A DNA stretch of 64,000 nt, taken from Celerinatantimonas sp046054195 (GTDB lineage Bacteria; Pseudomonadota; Gammaproteobacteria; Enterobacterales; Celerinatantimonadaceae). The stretch lies in assembly GCF_046054195.1 (NCBI RefSeq), contig NZ_JBEQCS010000001.1, positions 434,001-498,000 on the forward strand, read 5' to 3'. Made by a program: the position numbers and the translations under genes. Numbering within the stretch: position 1 is the stretch's first letter; each line of letters starts with the position of its first letter. Of the stretch, positions 34,733 through 43,511 are shown one piece after another. The notes beneath the pieces are model-generated. The model was given only the letters and a program-made list of their open reading frames with translations, was not told the origin of the DNA and ran no database searches.

Positions 34733-35950
34733 ATGACCAATGCAAACCATCCCACTCGGGCACTTTTTGATGAAGTAATGGTGCCAACCTATAATCCTGC
34801 TGCCATTATTCCGGTGCGAGGAGAAGGTTCTCGAGTATGGGATCAGGATGAACGTGAATACGTCGATTTTGCTGGTGGGATCGCGGTAAGTGCATTAGGA
34901 CATTGTCATCCTGCCTTGGTGGGCGCACTCACCGAACAGGCCAATAAAATTTGGCATCTAAGTAACGTGATGACCAATGAGCCTGCATTGAAATTGGCCA
35001 AACAACTTGTTGATAGTACCTTTGCCGATAAAGTGTTCTTTGCCAACTCTGGTGGTGAAGCTAACGAAGCTTGTCTGAAACTGGCCCGGCGTTATGCGTT
35101 TGATAAATTTGGTGAAAAGAAAAGTAAAATCATCGCCTTTAAACAGGGTTTCCATGGTCGGACATTCTTTACCGTAACTGTTGGTGGCCAGCCTAAATAT
35201 TCTGATGGGTTCGGTCCTAAACCTGGTGCAATCACTCACATTCCATACAATGATTTAGAAACATTTAAAGCAACCATCGATGATGATACTTGCGCAGTGA
35301 TGATTGAGCCATTGCAGGGCGAAGGCGGTATTATTCCACCAGATGCTGAATTTATTTCGCAGGTTCGCGCTTTGTGTACACAACATAATGCATTGCTGAT
35401 TTTCGATGAAGTTCAAACTGGTATGGGCCGCACTGGCGAGTTGTATGCCTATATGGGCTTGGGTGTCACTCCGGATATTTTAAGCTCTGCTAAATCGCTC
35501 GGTGGCGGTATTCCAATTGCTGCTATGCTTACCACTAATGAAGTTGCTGAGCATTTCCAGCCAGGGACTCATGGTAGTACTTACGGTGGTAACCCATTGG
35601 TTTGTGCTGTTGCCAATAAAGTAGTCGAGCTGATTAATACACCACAAGTACTTGATGGCGTTAAAGCTCGTGAACAGTGGATGCGTGACGGACTTAATAA
35701 AATCAATGAAAAACACCATATTTTCACTGAAGTTCGTGGCAAAGGCTTGCTGTTAGGTGCGGCGTTAAAAGAAGAATATCAGGGCCGTGCTCGCGAGTTC
35801 TTAACCGCTGGGATCGACAATGGTGTGATGGTCTTGGTCGCAGGACCTGATGTCATCCGTTTTGCGCCTTCGTTAATCATTCCTCGTGAAGATATCGAAG
35901 AAGGCCTGGCTCGTTTTGAACAAGCAGTTGCGCAAGTGATTAGTGCCTGA
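34733..35950 (+). CDS. astC: Acetylornithine/succinylornithine aminotransferase
   Basis: This PLP enzyme has 405 residues. It can act as ArgD (acetylornithine, biosynthesis) or AstC (succinylornithine, arginine breakdown); the two are hard to separate and one enzyme often does both. The PLP lysine is in SSAKSLGGGIPIAAM, the aspartate in FDEVQTGMGRTG, with NSGGEANE and HGSTYGGNP. It heads an operon with astA and astD, so a catabolic role is clear; pabA just upstream is the classical argD neighbour. It has GAGGAGAGAG before the ATG. Confidence 0.92.
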   Translation: MTNANHPTRALFDEVMVPTYNPAAIIPVRGEGSRVWDQDEREYVDFAGGIAVSALGHCHPALVGALTEQANKIWHLSNVMTNEPALKLAKQLVDSTFADKVFFANSGGEANEACLKLARRYAFDKFGEKKSKIIAFKQGFHGRTFFTVTVGGQPKYSDGFGPKPGAITHIPYNDLETFKATIDDDTCAVMIEPLQGEGGIIPPDAEFISQVRALCTQHNALLIFDEVQTGMGRTGELYAYMGLGVTPDILSSAKSLGGGIPIAAMLTTNEVAEHFQPGTHGSTYGGNPLVCAVANKVVELINTPQVLDGVKAREQWMRDGLNKINEKHHIFTEVRGKGLLLGAALKEEYQGRAREFLTAGIDNGVMVLVAGPDVIRFAPSLIIPREDIEEGLARFEQAVAQVISA

Positions 35951-35961
35951 GGGAGAACGTT

Positions 35962-36975
35962 ATGTTAGTCGTTCGTCCGATTAAACAATCTGATTTTGCC
36001 GCGTTGTTTGCGATGGCAGATGAATCTGGCGTGGGGTTCACCTCACTGCCAGTTGATGAGCCATTACTGCACGATAAGATAGCGCATTCGTTGCGCTCTT
36101 TTTCTGGTGAATCAGATCCAGAACGATTCTTCTTAATGGTGGCAGAAGACAGTGAGACCGGCGAAGTAGTCGGGACCACTGCAATCGATGCGGCAGTTGG
36201 CTTAACCACACCATTTTATACTTACCATTTGGGTAAAGTCGTGCACGCCTCGCGTAGTTTAAACGTGTATAACGTGGTTGAAACGCTCACTCTTGGTAAT
36301 GATTACACTGGTGTGACGGAGCTTTGCACCTTGTTTTTACGCGAGTCACATCGCGGTGGCAATAATGGCCGGCTGTTATCGAAATGCCGCTTTTTAATGC
36401 TAGCTGAGCACCCAGAGGTGTTTAATTCAATGGTGATCGCTGAAATGCGTGGTGTCTCTGATGAGCAGGGCAACTCGCCATTTTGGCAATGGCTTGAGCA
36501 ACACTTTTTCAGCGTTGATTTTCCAACCGCTGATTACTTAACTGGTGTTGGCCGTAAAGAATTTATCGCCGAGCTGATGCCTAAGCATCCGATCTACGTT
36601 AATTTGCTCTCTGAGCAGGCGCAATCGGTAATTGGTAAGGTACATGAAAAAACAGTGCCAGCACTGAAACTGTTACAAGCTGAAGGGTTCCAAAATCGTG
36701 GCTATGTCGATATTTTCGATGCCGGCCCAACGGTTGAATGTCAGCTTGATAATATTCACTCAGTGGCGCAGAGCCAGAAGGTCAATGTCGTTATTGGCGA
36801 TGTGATCGGCGGTGATGCGATGCTGCTGGCCAATACTAATTTAAGCCAGTTTAGAGCGTGCGTTGATAAAGTAAATTTAAATACCAAACGTGCTGAAGTC
36901 ACGATTACTGCCTCAACCGCTAAAGCGCTGCGAGTCAGTGAAGGCGATCCACTGCGTTTGGTCGCCGTGCGCTAA
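35962..36975 (+). CDS. astA: Arginine N-succinyltransferase
   Basis: This is the first step of the AST pathway: succinyl-CoA plus arginine gives N2-succinylarginine. It has 337 residues, as usual. The opening MLVVRPIKQSDFAALFAMADESGVGFTSLP and LFLRESHRGGNNGRLLSKCRF are family-specific. It lies 11 bases after astC with GAGGGAG before the ATG. Confidence 0.95.
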   Translation: MLVVRPIKQSDFAALFAMADESGVGFTSLPVDEPLLHDKIAHSLRSFSGESDPERFFLMVAEDSETGEVVGTTAIDAAVGLTTPFYTYHLGKVVHASRSLNVYNVVETLTLGNDYTGVTELCTLFLRESHRGGNNGRLLSKCRFLMLAEHPEVFNSMVIAEMRGVSDEQGNSPFWQWLEQHFFSVDFPTADYLTGVGRKEFIAELMPKHPIYVNLLSEQAQSVIGKVHEKTVPALKLLQAEGFQNRGYVDIFDAGPTVECQLDNIHSVAQSQKVNVVIGDVIGGDAMLLANTNLSQFRACVDKVNLNTKRAEVTITASTAKALRVSEGDPLRLVAVR

Positions 36976-37000
36976 TACCCATTTGTAATAAGGAGACAAT

Positions 37001-38461
37001 ATGCAGCTAATTGCAGGTGTTTGGAGTGAAGGTCAAGGTGAAACATTCACCTCAGTTGACCCGGCCAAAAACCAGGTAATTTGGGAAGGTGCCAGTGCCA
37101 GTGACGCACAAGTTGATGGTGCCGTTCAGGCCGCTCGTAAAGCACAGCAAAGCTGGTATTTGGCTGGTTTTGATAAACGTTTAGAGGTGGTTAAGCGTTT
37201 TGCTCAACTGCTTGATGAAAACCGCGAATCACTGGCGCTGTTAATTGCTCAGGAAACGGGAAAACCGTTATGGGAAACCCGAACTGAAGTTAATTCGATG
37301 ATTGGCAAAGTCGCCATTTCAGAAAAAGCCTATCACGAACGAACTGGCGAAAAACGCCAAGCGATGCCAACCGGTGGCGAAGCTGTTGTCAGCCATAAAC
37401 CCCATGGTGTAGTCGCGGTGTTTGGTCCTTATAATTTCCCGGGGCATTTGCCAAACGGCCATATTGTTCCTGCTTTGTTAGCGGGTAATACCGTTGTGTT
37501 TAAACCCTCAGAGCTCACTCCCGCTGTGGCGGAGGCAACCGTGCAGTTATGGGTGAAAGCTGGGGTACCAAACGGTGTGATTAACCTAGTTCAAGGCGAA
37601 GTTCAAACGGGTAAGGCGTTATCCGCTCATCGTGATATTGACGGCCTGTTTTTTACCGGCAGTTCTCGTACCGGTAAATTATTGCATGAGCAATTTGCCA
37701 GCTGTCCGAATAAAATTCTCGCGCTTGAGATGGGCGGTAACAATCCACTGGTTATCGATAAAGTCAGTGATGTTGATGCAGCAGTTTATACCATTATTCA
37801 GTCTGCGTTTATTTCTGCCGGTCAGCGTTGTACTTGCGCAAGACGATTAATTTTACCTGCCACTGAGCAAGGTGAAGCGATTCTTGAGCGATTGATTGAA
37901 GTGACCGCGCAGCTGCGAGTTGGCGTTTATGATGATCCTGTACAGCCATTTATTGGCGCCATGATTAGTGCAAAAGCTGCCAGCAACATGGTTAAAGCGC
38001 AGCAGATGCTACTCTCTCAAGGCGCTCGTTCTCTCGTCGAACTGGTGCAAACAGACGAGCAAAAAGGCTTTGTCACTCCGGGAATTATTGATGTGACTGG
38101 CGTTCCTGAAGTGCCTGATGAAGAGTTCTTTGGTCCGTTATTGCAAATTATTCGTTACCAAGTCTGGGACCAAGCTATCGCGATTGCTAACAATACAAGT
38201 TATGGCTTATCTGCTGGATTGTTAAGTGACAGCCAAGAGCGCTGGAGCGATTTTTATCAGCGTAGCCGTGCTGGGATTGTTAACTGGAACAAGCCGATTA
38301 CTGGTGCATCAAGTGGCGCTCCATTTGGCGGCATTGGGGATTCTGGGAACCATCGGGCCAGCGCCTATTATGCGGCTGATTATAGCTCTTATCCTGTATC
38401 AACAGTGCAAGACGATCATCTCAGCATGCCAGACTCTTTAGCCCCTGGTGTTACTTTTTAA
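37001..38461 (+). CDS. astD: Succinylglutamate-semialdehyde dehydrogenase
   Basis: This NAD-dependent aldehyde dehydrogenase has 486 residues and performs the fourth AST step, giving N-succinylglutamate. NAD site: FGPYNFPGHLPNGHIVPALLAGNTVVFKPSE and FTGSSRTGKLL. Catalytic glutamate: LALEMGGNNPLV. Catalytic cysteine: SAGQRCTCARRL. It is preceded by AAGGAGAC. astB and astE are not beside it and must lie elsewhere, if present. Confidence 0.95.
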   Translation: MQLIAGVWSEGQGETFTSVDPAKNQVIWEGASASDAQVDGAVQAARKAQQSWYLAGFDKRLEVVKRFAQLLDENRESLALLIAQETGKPLWETRTEVNSMIGKVAISEKAYHERTGEKRQAMPTGGEAVVSHKPHGVVAVFGPYNFPGHLPNGHIVPALLAGNTVVFKPSELTPAVAEATVQLWVKAGVPNGVINLVQGEVQTGKALSAHRDIDGLFFTGSSRTGKLLHEQFASCPNKILALEMGGNNPLVIDKVSDVDAAVYTIIQSAFISAGQRCTCARRLILPATEQGEAILERLIEVTAQLRVGVYDDPVQPFIGAMISAKAASNMVKAQQMLLSQGARSLVELVQTDEQKGFVTPGIIDVTGVPEVPDEEFFGPLLQIIRYQVWDQAIAIANNTSYGLSAGLLSDSQERWSDFYQRSRAGIVNWNKPITGASSGAPFGGIGDSGNHRASAYYAADYSSYPVSTVQDDHLSMPDSLAPGVTF

Positions 38462-38486
38462 GCGTCTGTTCTTTTTATAATGATGA

Positions 38487-38513
38487 ACCCCCTGCTTGTC
38501 AGGGGTTTTTTAT
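38487..38513 (+). terminator. astD terminator
   Basis: The stem AACCCCCTG/CAGGGGTT is followed by six T. Confidence 0.88.
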
Positions 38514-38573
38514 TCCCTATTGTTTTCCCAATTAAGTGGTTTGGATCGCATTTTGGATTATAAATGGATTTAA

Positions 38574-38593
38574 TATGGAAATCGGTTTCCATA
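38574..38593. promoter_or_regulatory. LacI-type operator 1 upstream of the porin gene
   Basis: This 20-base palindrome (TATGGAAATCGGTTTCCATA) has one mismatched pair and a central CG, the hallmark of LacI/GalR-family operators. It lies about 260 bases before the porin start. No LacI-family gene is in the window. Confidence 0.65.
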
Positions 38594-38720
38594 AATGTGC
38601 GATTAAACACACTCTCATAAAATCTGATCCTCTACTCTCTCGATGAAAATCAAAGTCGTGGCTAGGAAAATCGGCCTTTTGATGATTCACAGTGAAACAG
38701 CTTTTAGAACCAAAGTAAGG

Positions 38721-38750
38721 ATTTAATCGGAAATCGTTTTCCGTTTAAAT
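38721..38750. promoter_or_regulatory. LacI-type operator 2 upstream of the porin gene
   Basis: This is a 30-base inverted repeat with 13 of 15 pairs matched, centred on a CG. Its inner part CGGAAATCGTTTTCCG closely matches operator 1. It lies 101 bases before the porin start. Two similar sites 150 bases apart suggest a looped repressor. The rest of 38514-38851 holds no gene. Confidence 0.7.
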
Positions 38751-38851
38751 CTGTCACCAGACGATTGGGATAATCGTTGATTCATTGTTTTGATAATCGA
38801 GCAGCTTGCATAGACAAGTACAAGCCAATGGATGCTTGAAGGATCTTAATT

Positions 38852-40081
38852 ATGAAAATCAGAGCACTATCTCTGGCAGTCGCCATTGGCTGTAGCAGTT
38901 CTTTATTAGGAAGTTTTGCAGCCGCCGCTGCCACAACTTCCAGCGAAGATGCAGCCATATTAAAAGCACAGATTGAAAAAATGAGCCAGATGCAGCAATC
39001 GTATGAAGCTGAGCTGGCAAAGATGAAACAGCTAAGGGAGCAATATCAACAAAAACTTGATGAACTTGATAAATCTCAGGAACAGGTGGTGGTGGATCAG
39101 TCTTCTCGTCAGGCGAACAATCGCTCTTATGACAAATTAAAAGAAGAGCTCGATCGCATCGACATCTTTGGTTTTTTCAGAGCTAAATATGATGACGATG
39201 ACCGCTCAGGAATTGGTTCGGGTAGTAACAACAAACATTTTTACTTAGATTTAGAAGCGAAGATGCGCGTCAACAAAGATTGGGATGCTCATTTTCAAAG
39301 TGAAACTCGCAAAGGTTATACCGTCAATCAATCATGGCGGGATGGTGATGACGGTAGTGATGATCAAGATGGGACTGTTCAGCGTATTTGGGTTGAAGGC
39401 AGACCATATAATGTCAATATAGCGCTGGGGACAAAATGGTGGGGCTTGGGCTTTCAGAATGTGCCATTTGGTCATGCGGCCGATGGGATTTCGGTTGATT
39501 ACGATGTGGTTGAAAATTGGAATGTAAAAGGCTTTTGGTTGCGTCCTCGTCAAGGGGATTTGATCAGCATGCCAAATGGTTCTGAAACAAATATTCGCGG
39601 GATTAGTATAACTACCGATCTTAGCGACACGCTCAAATCTAGTTTGACGTATGCCAATAACGAGAACCACGATGGCGACCAGATGATGAACAACATGGCC
39701 GCGGTAGAGCTGCAGTTCCAGGCAACCAAGGATATTTTACTAAGAGGCGCTCTGGTTCGCACCAATGCCGACGATGATAATGTGAGCCAAGAGTATCGAA
39801 TTGATTATAAAGGTTATGATTTACAAGATGTCGGCTCGTGGGGGCTGTATACCCGATATATTGATTTTGAACGCTATGGGGATTACTCCCATGATGATGA
39901 ATGGGGATCATTGCCTGGTGATGCGAAAGGCTGGATCTGGGGCGCGACATTCGTGCCATTTAAAAACATCGTCTGGGAAACTTTCTTTTCTGTTCAGCGG
40001 CGTAATCGCTCTGCCGATGCAACCAGCGATCGCAATGCGATGCGGCATCTGTTCAGAACCCAGCTTGATTACCACTTTTAG
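38852..40081 (+). CDS. Outer-membrane porin with N-terminal coiled coil
   Basis: This 409-residue protein starts with a signal peptide ending AAAA near residue 27. A charged heptad-like helix follows (about residues 31-90: AQIEKMSQMQQSYEAELAKMKQLREQYQQKLDEL), then strands of an outer-membrane beta-barrel with alternating hydrophobic residues and a final strand ending FRTQLDYHF with the C-terminal phenylalanine of outer-membrane proteins. The layout resembles DcaP-type or sugar porins with a coiled-coil trimer stalk. LacI-type operators upstream suggest induction by a carbohydrate. The substrate is not known. Confidence 0.8.
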   Translation: MKIRALSLAVAIGCSSSLLGSFAAAAATTSSEDAAILKAQIEKMSQMQQSYEAELAKMKQLREQYQQKLDELDKSQEQVVVDQSSRQANNRSYDKLKEELDRIDIFGFFRAKYDDDDRSGIGSGSNNKHFYLDLEAKMRVNKDWDAHFQSETRKGYTVNQSWRDGDDGSDDQDGTVQRIWVEGRPYNVNIALGTKWWGLGFQNVPFGHAADGISVDYDVVENWNVKGFWLRPRQGDLISMPNGSETNIRGISITTDLSDTLKSSLTYANNENHDGDQMMNNMAAVELQFQATKDILLRGALVRTNADDDNVSQEYRIDYKGYDLQDVGSWGLYTRYIDFERYGDYSHDDEWGSLPGDAKGWIWGATFVPFKNIVWETFFSVQRRNRSADATSDRNAMRHLFRTQLDYHF

Positions 40082-40105
40082 CGGTTAATTCAATATGCTT
40101 TAGGG

Positions 40106-40158
40106 GCTTCTTTTGTTGGATTCAATGATCAAATTGATGAAATAAAAGAAGCTTTTTC
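40106..40158 (+). terminator. Porin gene terminator
   Basis: The arms GCTTCTTTT and AAAAGAAGC enclose a long loop with a second small inverted repeat, followed by five T. Confidence 0.6.
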
Positions 40159-40278
40159 GTATCTCTACATACAGATCCGTGAGGGGGCTCACAAAGCTAA
40201 GAGTGGGGAAATGCTCTGTATCAGTTAAGATAAAAGTACCAACATGCTCAATTGTGAGTTTCGTGGCTGGAGGTGGTG

Positions 40279-41079
40279 ATGAAAATCGATGCCTTGTTTG
40301 CCAAATTATGGCTGCAATATCTTGAAGTAACCCCCTGTGCAAAACCTATTCAGCAATTGCTTTGTGATGAGGATGAGATCATTAATGATCATGTTGCCTT
40401 TCGCACCTACGCATTGCCGGATATCCGTTTAGAAGACTTAGCGCGTCATTTCATTGCGCTAGGATATCGCTACAAAGACGAGTATCAGTTCAAACTTAAA
40501 AAATTACGTGCCCGTTATTTGTTGCATCCCGATCCACATGTTCCCAAAGTGTTTATCAGTGAACTGAAAGTTGATGAGCTTTCAAGCGGTGCGCAGCGCA
40601 TTATTGGCCAGCTCTATCAACAGATTCCTGCCGGTTTTATGAAAGATAGCAGCGCTTTATATAGTGGCAGGCCTTGGCGCATCAGTTATCAGGACTACCA
40701 AATGCTCTTAAGCGAGAGTGAATATGCCGCGTGGGTGGCAGCATTTGGCTATCGAGCGAATCATTTTACGGTGAGCGTTAACGCGCTGAAACGTTTTAAT
40801 ACGCTTGAAGATGTCAATGAAGTGTTGATTGAGCATGGCTATCAGCTCAATCGCAGTGGTGGGCCAATTAAAGGAAGTCGCTCTGAGATGTTAGAACAAT
40901 CGGCAACTCTTGCCGAGCATGTCTGTGTAGATTTTGTTGAGCAAAAAGAGCTGATCCCCTCATGCTTTTATGAATTTGCTCTGCGCTATCCAGATGCGAG
41001 TGGCCAGTTATATCAAGGCTTTGTGGAGGCTTCGGCCGATAAAATTTTTGATAGCACGAATATGCGAGCGGCTGGCTAA
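40279..41079 (+). CDS. DUF1338 family dioxygenase (HglS-like)
   Basis: This 266-residue metalloenzyme belongs to the DUF1338 family, related to 2-oxoadipate dioxygenase/decarboxylase HglS of lysine breakdown. Seen are the metal-site histidine stretch NDHVAFRTYALPDIRLEDLARHF, the substrate region YLLHPDPHVPKVFISELKVDEL and GYRANHFTVSVN. Members bind iron and act on 2-oxoacids. I start at the ATG at 40279 with GGAGGTGGTG upstream; the two preceding GTG codons are alternatives. It is a single gene with its own terminator. Full-length HglS is longer, so the activity is uncertain. Confidence 0.8.
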   Translation: MKIDALFAKLWLQYLEVTPCAKPIQQLLCDEDEIINDHVAFRTYALPDIRLEDLARHFIALGYRYKDEYQFKLKKLRARYLLHPDPHVPKVFISELKVDELSSGAQRIIGQLYQQIPAGFMKDSSALYSGRPWRISYQDYQMLLSESEYAAWVAAFGYRANHFTVSVNALKRFNTLEDVNEVLIEHGYQLNRSGGPIKGSRSEMLEQSATLAEHVCVDFVEQKELIPSCFYEFALRYPDASGQLYQGFVEASADKIFDSTNMRAAG

Positions 41080-41097
41080 TTAAATCAATAAACACAA

Positions 41098-41125
41098 ATA
41101 GGGCTTGATAAAGCCCTATTTTTTA
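41098..41125 (+). terminator. DUF1338 gene terminator
   Basis: The stem AATAGGGCTT/AAGCCCTATT runs into six T. Confidence 0.9.
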
Positions 41126-41153
41126 TGTGGCAATTAATAGTGAAAACTTATCA

Positions 41154-41201
41154 ATAGTTAAGGTATTAACAATTTCTATCAATTAAATAACTAGACTATA
41201 T
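41154..41201. promoter_or_regulatory. Possible OxyR site upstream of ahpC
   Basis: AT-rich tetrads ATAG, ATTA, CTAT and ATAA repeat with seven-base gaps, as in the loose OxyR pattern, 46-93 bases before the ahpC start. The match is weak and the region is AT-rich, so it may be chance. OxyR control of ahpCF is well known in relatives, and oxyR is in this window. Confidence 0.3.
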
Positions 41202-41246
41202 TTAATCTCGTTAAACAAACAGTGTGTTCATTTAAGGAGATTACCC

Positions 41247-41804
41247 ATGCTTAACACTGCGATTAAACCTTTTAAAGCAAATGCGTTCAAACAAGGCGAA
41301 TTCATTGAAGTATCAAACGAAGATCTTAAAGGCAAATGGTCTGTTATTTTCTTCTATCCAGCTGACTTCACCTTTGTTTGTCCAACCGAATTAGGTGATT
41401 TGGCCGATCACTATGAAGAATTCCAAAAACGTGGTGTAGAAATTTACTCGGTTTCTTGCGATACCCACTTTACCCATAAAGCATGGCACGACTCATCTGA
41501 CACGATTTCTAAAATTCAGTACACCATGGTTGGCGACCCAACTCATCTGTTAGCCAATAACTTCGGTGTGCTGCGTGAAAATGAAGGCGTTGCAGACCGT
41601 GCAACTTTCTTAATCGACCCAGAAGGCATCATCCAAGCGATGGAAATCACCGCTGAAGGCATTGGCCGTGATGCAACTGATTTGCTGCGTAAACTCAAAG
41701 CTGCACAATATGTTGCCGCTCACCCTGGTGAAGTTTGCCCAGCTAAATGGGAAGAAGGCGAAAAAACTTTAGCTCCTTCACTGGATTTGGTTGGCAAAAT
41801 CTAA
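41247..41804 (+). CDS. ahpC: Alkyl hydroperoxide reductase subunit C
   Basis: This is the typical 2-Cys peroxiredoxin that reduces hydrogen peroxide and organic peroxides. It has 185 residues. The peroxidatic cysteine is in DFTFVCPTELGDLADHY and the resolving cysteine in HPGEVCPAKWEEGEKTL. It is preceded by AAGGAGA. It pairs with ahpF downstream and is likely under OxyR. Confidence 0.96.
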   Translation: MLNTAIKPFKANAFKQGEFIEVSNEDLKGKWSVIFFYPADFTFVCPTELGDLADHYEEFQKRGVEIYSVSCDTHFTHKAWHDSSDTISKIQYTMVGDPTHLLANNFGVLRENEGVADRATFLIDPEGIIQAMEITAEGIGRDATDLLRKLKAAQYVAAHPGEVCPAKWEEGEKTLAPSLDLVGKI

Positions 41805-41878
41805 GTGAGATTTAAGAGCAGGGGCCACCTGCTCTTAGCTTGGTTCTTTGTTTTATACACAGTTACGGGTTAAACACG

Positions 41879-43432
41879 ATGTTAGATGCAAATGTAAAAC
41901 AACAACTAGACACATATTTTCAAAATATCACTAATCCGATAGAAATAACTGTGTCTGTCAATGATTCAGCAAAAGCTCAGGAATTAGCAGAACTTGCCAA
42001 AGAAGTAAGCGCAATATCCGCTAAAATTAGTTGCCAAATTAATCAGGTCAGCGACTCGCGAGCACCTTTAATGCAGATTGCTCCCAAAGGAGAAACTCCA
42101 CGGGTTGGCTTTGCGGGCATTCCAATGGGCCACGAATTTACCTCATTTATCTTAGCGTTATTGCAAGCAGGTGGTCACCCGATTAAAGAGGATGGGGCGC
42201 TGATTGAAGAAGCAAAAATGCTCTCTCAACCGCTTCATTTTGAAGTTTATGCATCGTTATCTTGCCAAAACTGTCCAACCGTTGTTCAAGCGCTGAATGC
42301 TTTTGCGCGGGTCAATCCGAACGTCACCACCACAATGATTGACGGGGCGCTGTTTAAAGATGAAGTGGAACGGCGCAACATTATGGCGGTCCCAACTATC
42401 TATCTTAATGGTGAAGAGTTTGGCCAAGGGCGAATGACGTTGGCGGAAATTATCAACAAACTTGATAGTGGGGCTAGTGCCAAACAAGCAGAGCAACTTT
42501 CACAAAAAGCACCCTTTGATGTGTTAATTGTTGGTGGTGGCCCAGCAGGTGCAGCCGCTGCCATCTATAGCGCTCGTAAAGGTATTCGAACTGGCGTTGT
42601 TGCCGAACGTTTCGGTGGCCAGGTTTTAGATACCAATGCAATTGAAAATTTTATCTCAGTCCCTACAACTGATGGCCCAAAATTGGCGGCAAGCTTAGAA
42701 GAACATGTTCTGGATTATGATGTTGATATTATCAAACCGCAGCGTGTTGCCAAATTAGCCAAAAAAGATCTCTTTGAGTTAGAGCTGGAAAATGGTGCAC
42801 AGCTTAAAAGTAAGGCCGTTATTATTGCAACCGGTGCCCGGTGGCGCGAGATGAATGTCCCCGGTGAGCGCGAGTATCGCGGTAAAGGTGTGGCTTATTG
42901 CCCACATTGCGATGGCCCACTGTTTAAAGGTAAGAAAGTTGCTGTCATTGGCGGGGGCAACTCTGGAATTGAAGCTGCGATTGATTTAGCTGGAATTGTT
43001 GAGCATGTCACAGTGCTTGAGTTTTCCGATACTCTAAGAGCCGATGAAGTGCTGCTTAAAAAAGTGCGCTCTATGAGCAATATCGACGTTATTACCCAAG
43101 CTGCGACAACCGAGGTCCTCGGTGATGGTCAACGCGTAATAGGTTTAACTTATACCAATCGAGCCAATGGTGAATCAGCGCAGTTAAATGTTGCGGGAAT
43201 TTTCGTCCAGATTGGCCTAGTGCCAAATAGTGAATGGTTAGAAGGTACGCTGGAGCGCACTTCTCGTGGCGAAGTGATTGTGGATGCCAAAGGACAAACG
43301 TCACTGCCAGGTGTATTTGCCGCAGGGGATGTGACTAACAGCCCATACAAACAGATTATTATCTCAATGGGCTCGGGGGCAACCGCATCACTTGGCGCAT
43401 TTGATTATCTTATTCGCAGCTCAGTGAATTAA
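41879..43432 (+). CDS. ahpF: Alkyl hydroperoxide reductase subunit F
   Basis: This flavin disulfide reductase has 517 residues and passes electrons from NADH to AhpC. The N-terminal thioredoxin-like domain has SCQNCP at about residue 128. The FAD site is VLIVGGGPAGAAAAIYSARKG, the redox centre CPHC is in VAYCPHCDGPLFKGK, the NADH site is VAVIGGGNSGIEAA, and the final FAD motif is GVFAAGDVTNSPYK. I start at the ATG at 41879, not the upstream in-frame 41840, which matches the family start. Confidence 0.96.
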   Translation: MLDANVKQQLDTYFQNITNPIEITVSVNDSAKAQELAELAKEVSAISAKISCQINQVSDSRAPLMQIAPKGETPRVGFAGIPMGHEFTSFILALLQAGGHPIKEDGALIEEAKMLSQPLHFEVYASLSCQNCPTVVQALNAFARVNPNVTTTMIDGALFKDEVERRNIMAVPTIYLNGEEFGQGRMTLAEIINKLDSGASAKQAEQLSQKAPFDVLIVGGGPAGAAAAIYSARKGIRTGVVAERFGGQVLDTNAIENFISVPTTDGPKLAASLEEHVLDYDVDIIKPQRVAKLAKKDLFELELENGAQLKSKAVIIATGARWREMNVPGEREYRGKGVAYCPHCDGPLFKGKKVAVIGGGNSGIEAAIDLAGIVEHVTVLEFSDTLRADEVLLKKVRSMSNIDVITQAATTEVLGDGQRVIGLTYTNRANGESAQLNVAGIFVQIGLVPNSEWLEGTLERTSRGEVIVDAKGQTSLPGVFAAGDVTNSPYKQIIISMGSGATASLGAFDYLIRSSVN

Positions 43433-43460
43433 GCTAACGTAAATTACTTCCTGTGCTTTA

Positions 43461-43494
43461 CGCCCAATATTAATGCAATATTGGGCGTTTTTTT
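43461..43494 (+). terminator. ahpF terminator
   Basis: The stem CGCCCAATATT/AATATTGGGCG is followed by seven T. Confidence 0.9.
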
Positions 43495-43511
43495 ATAAGT
43501 GCTGTTCGGGA

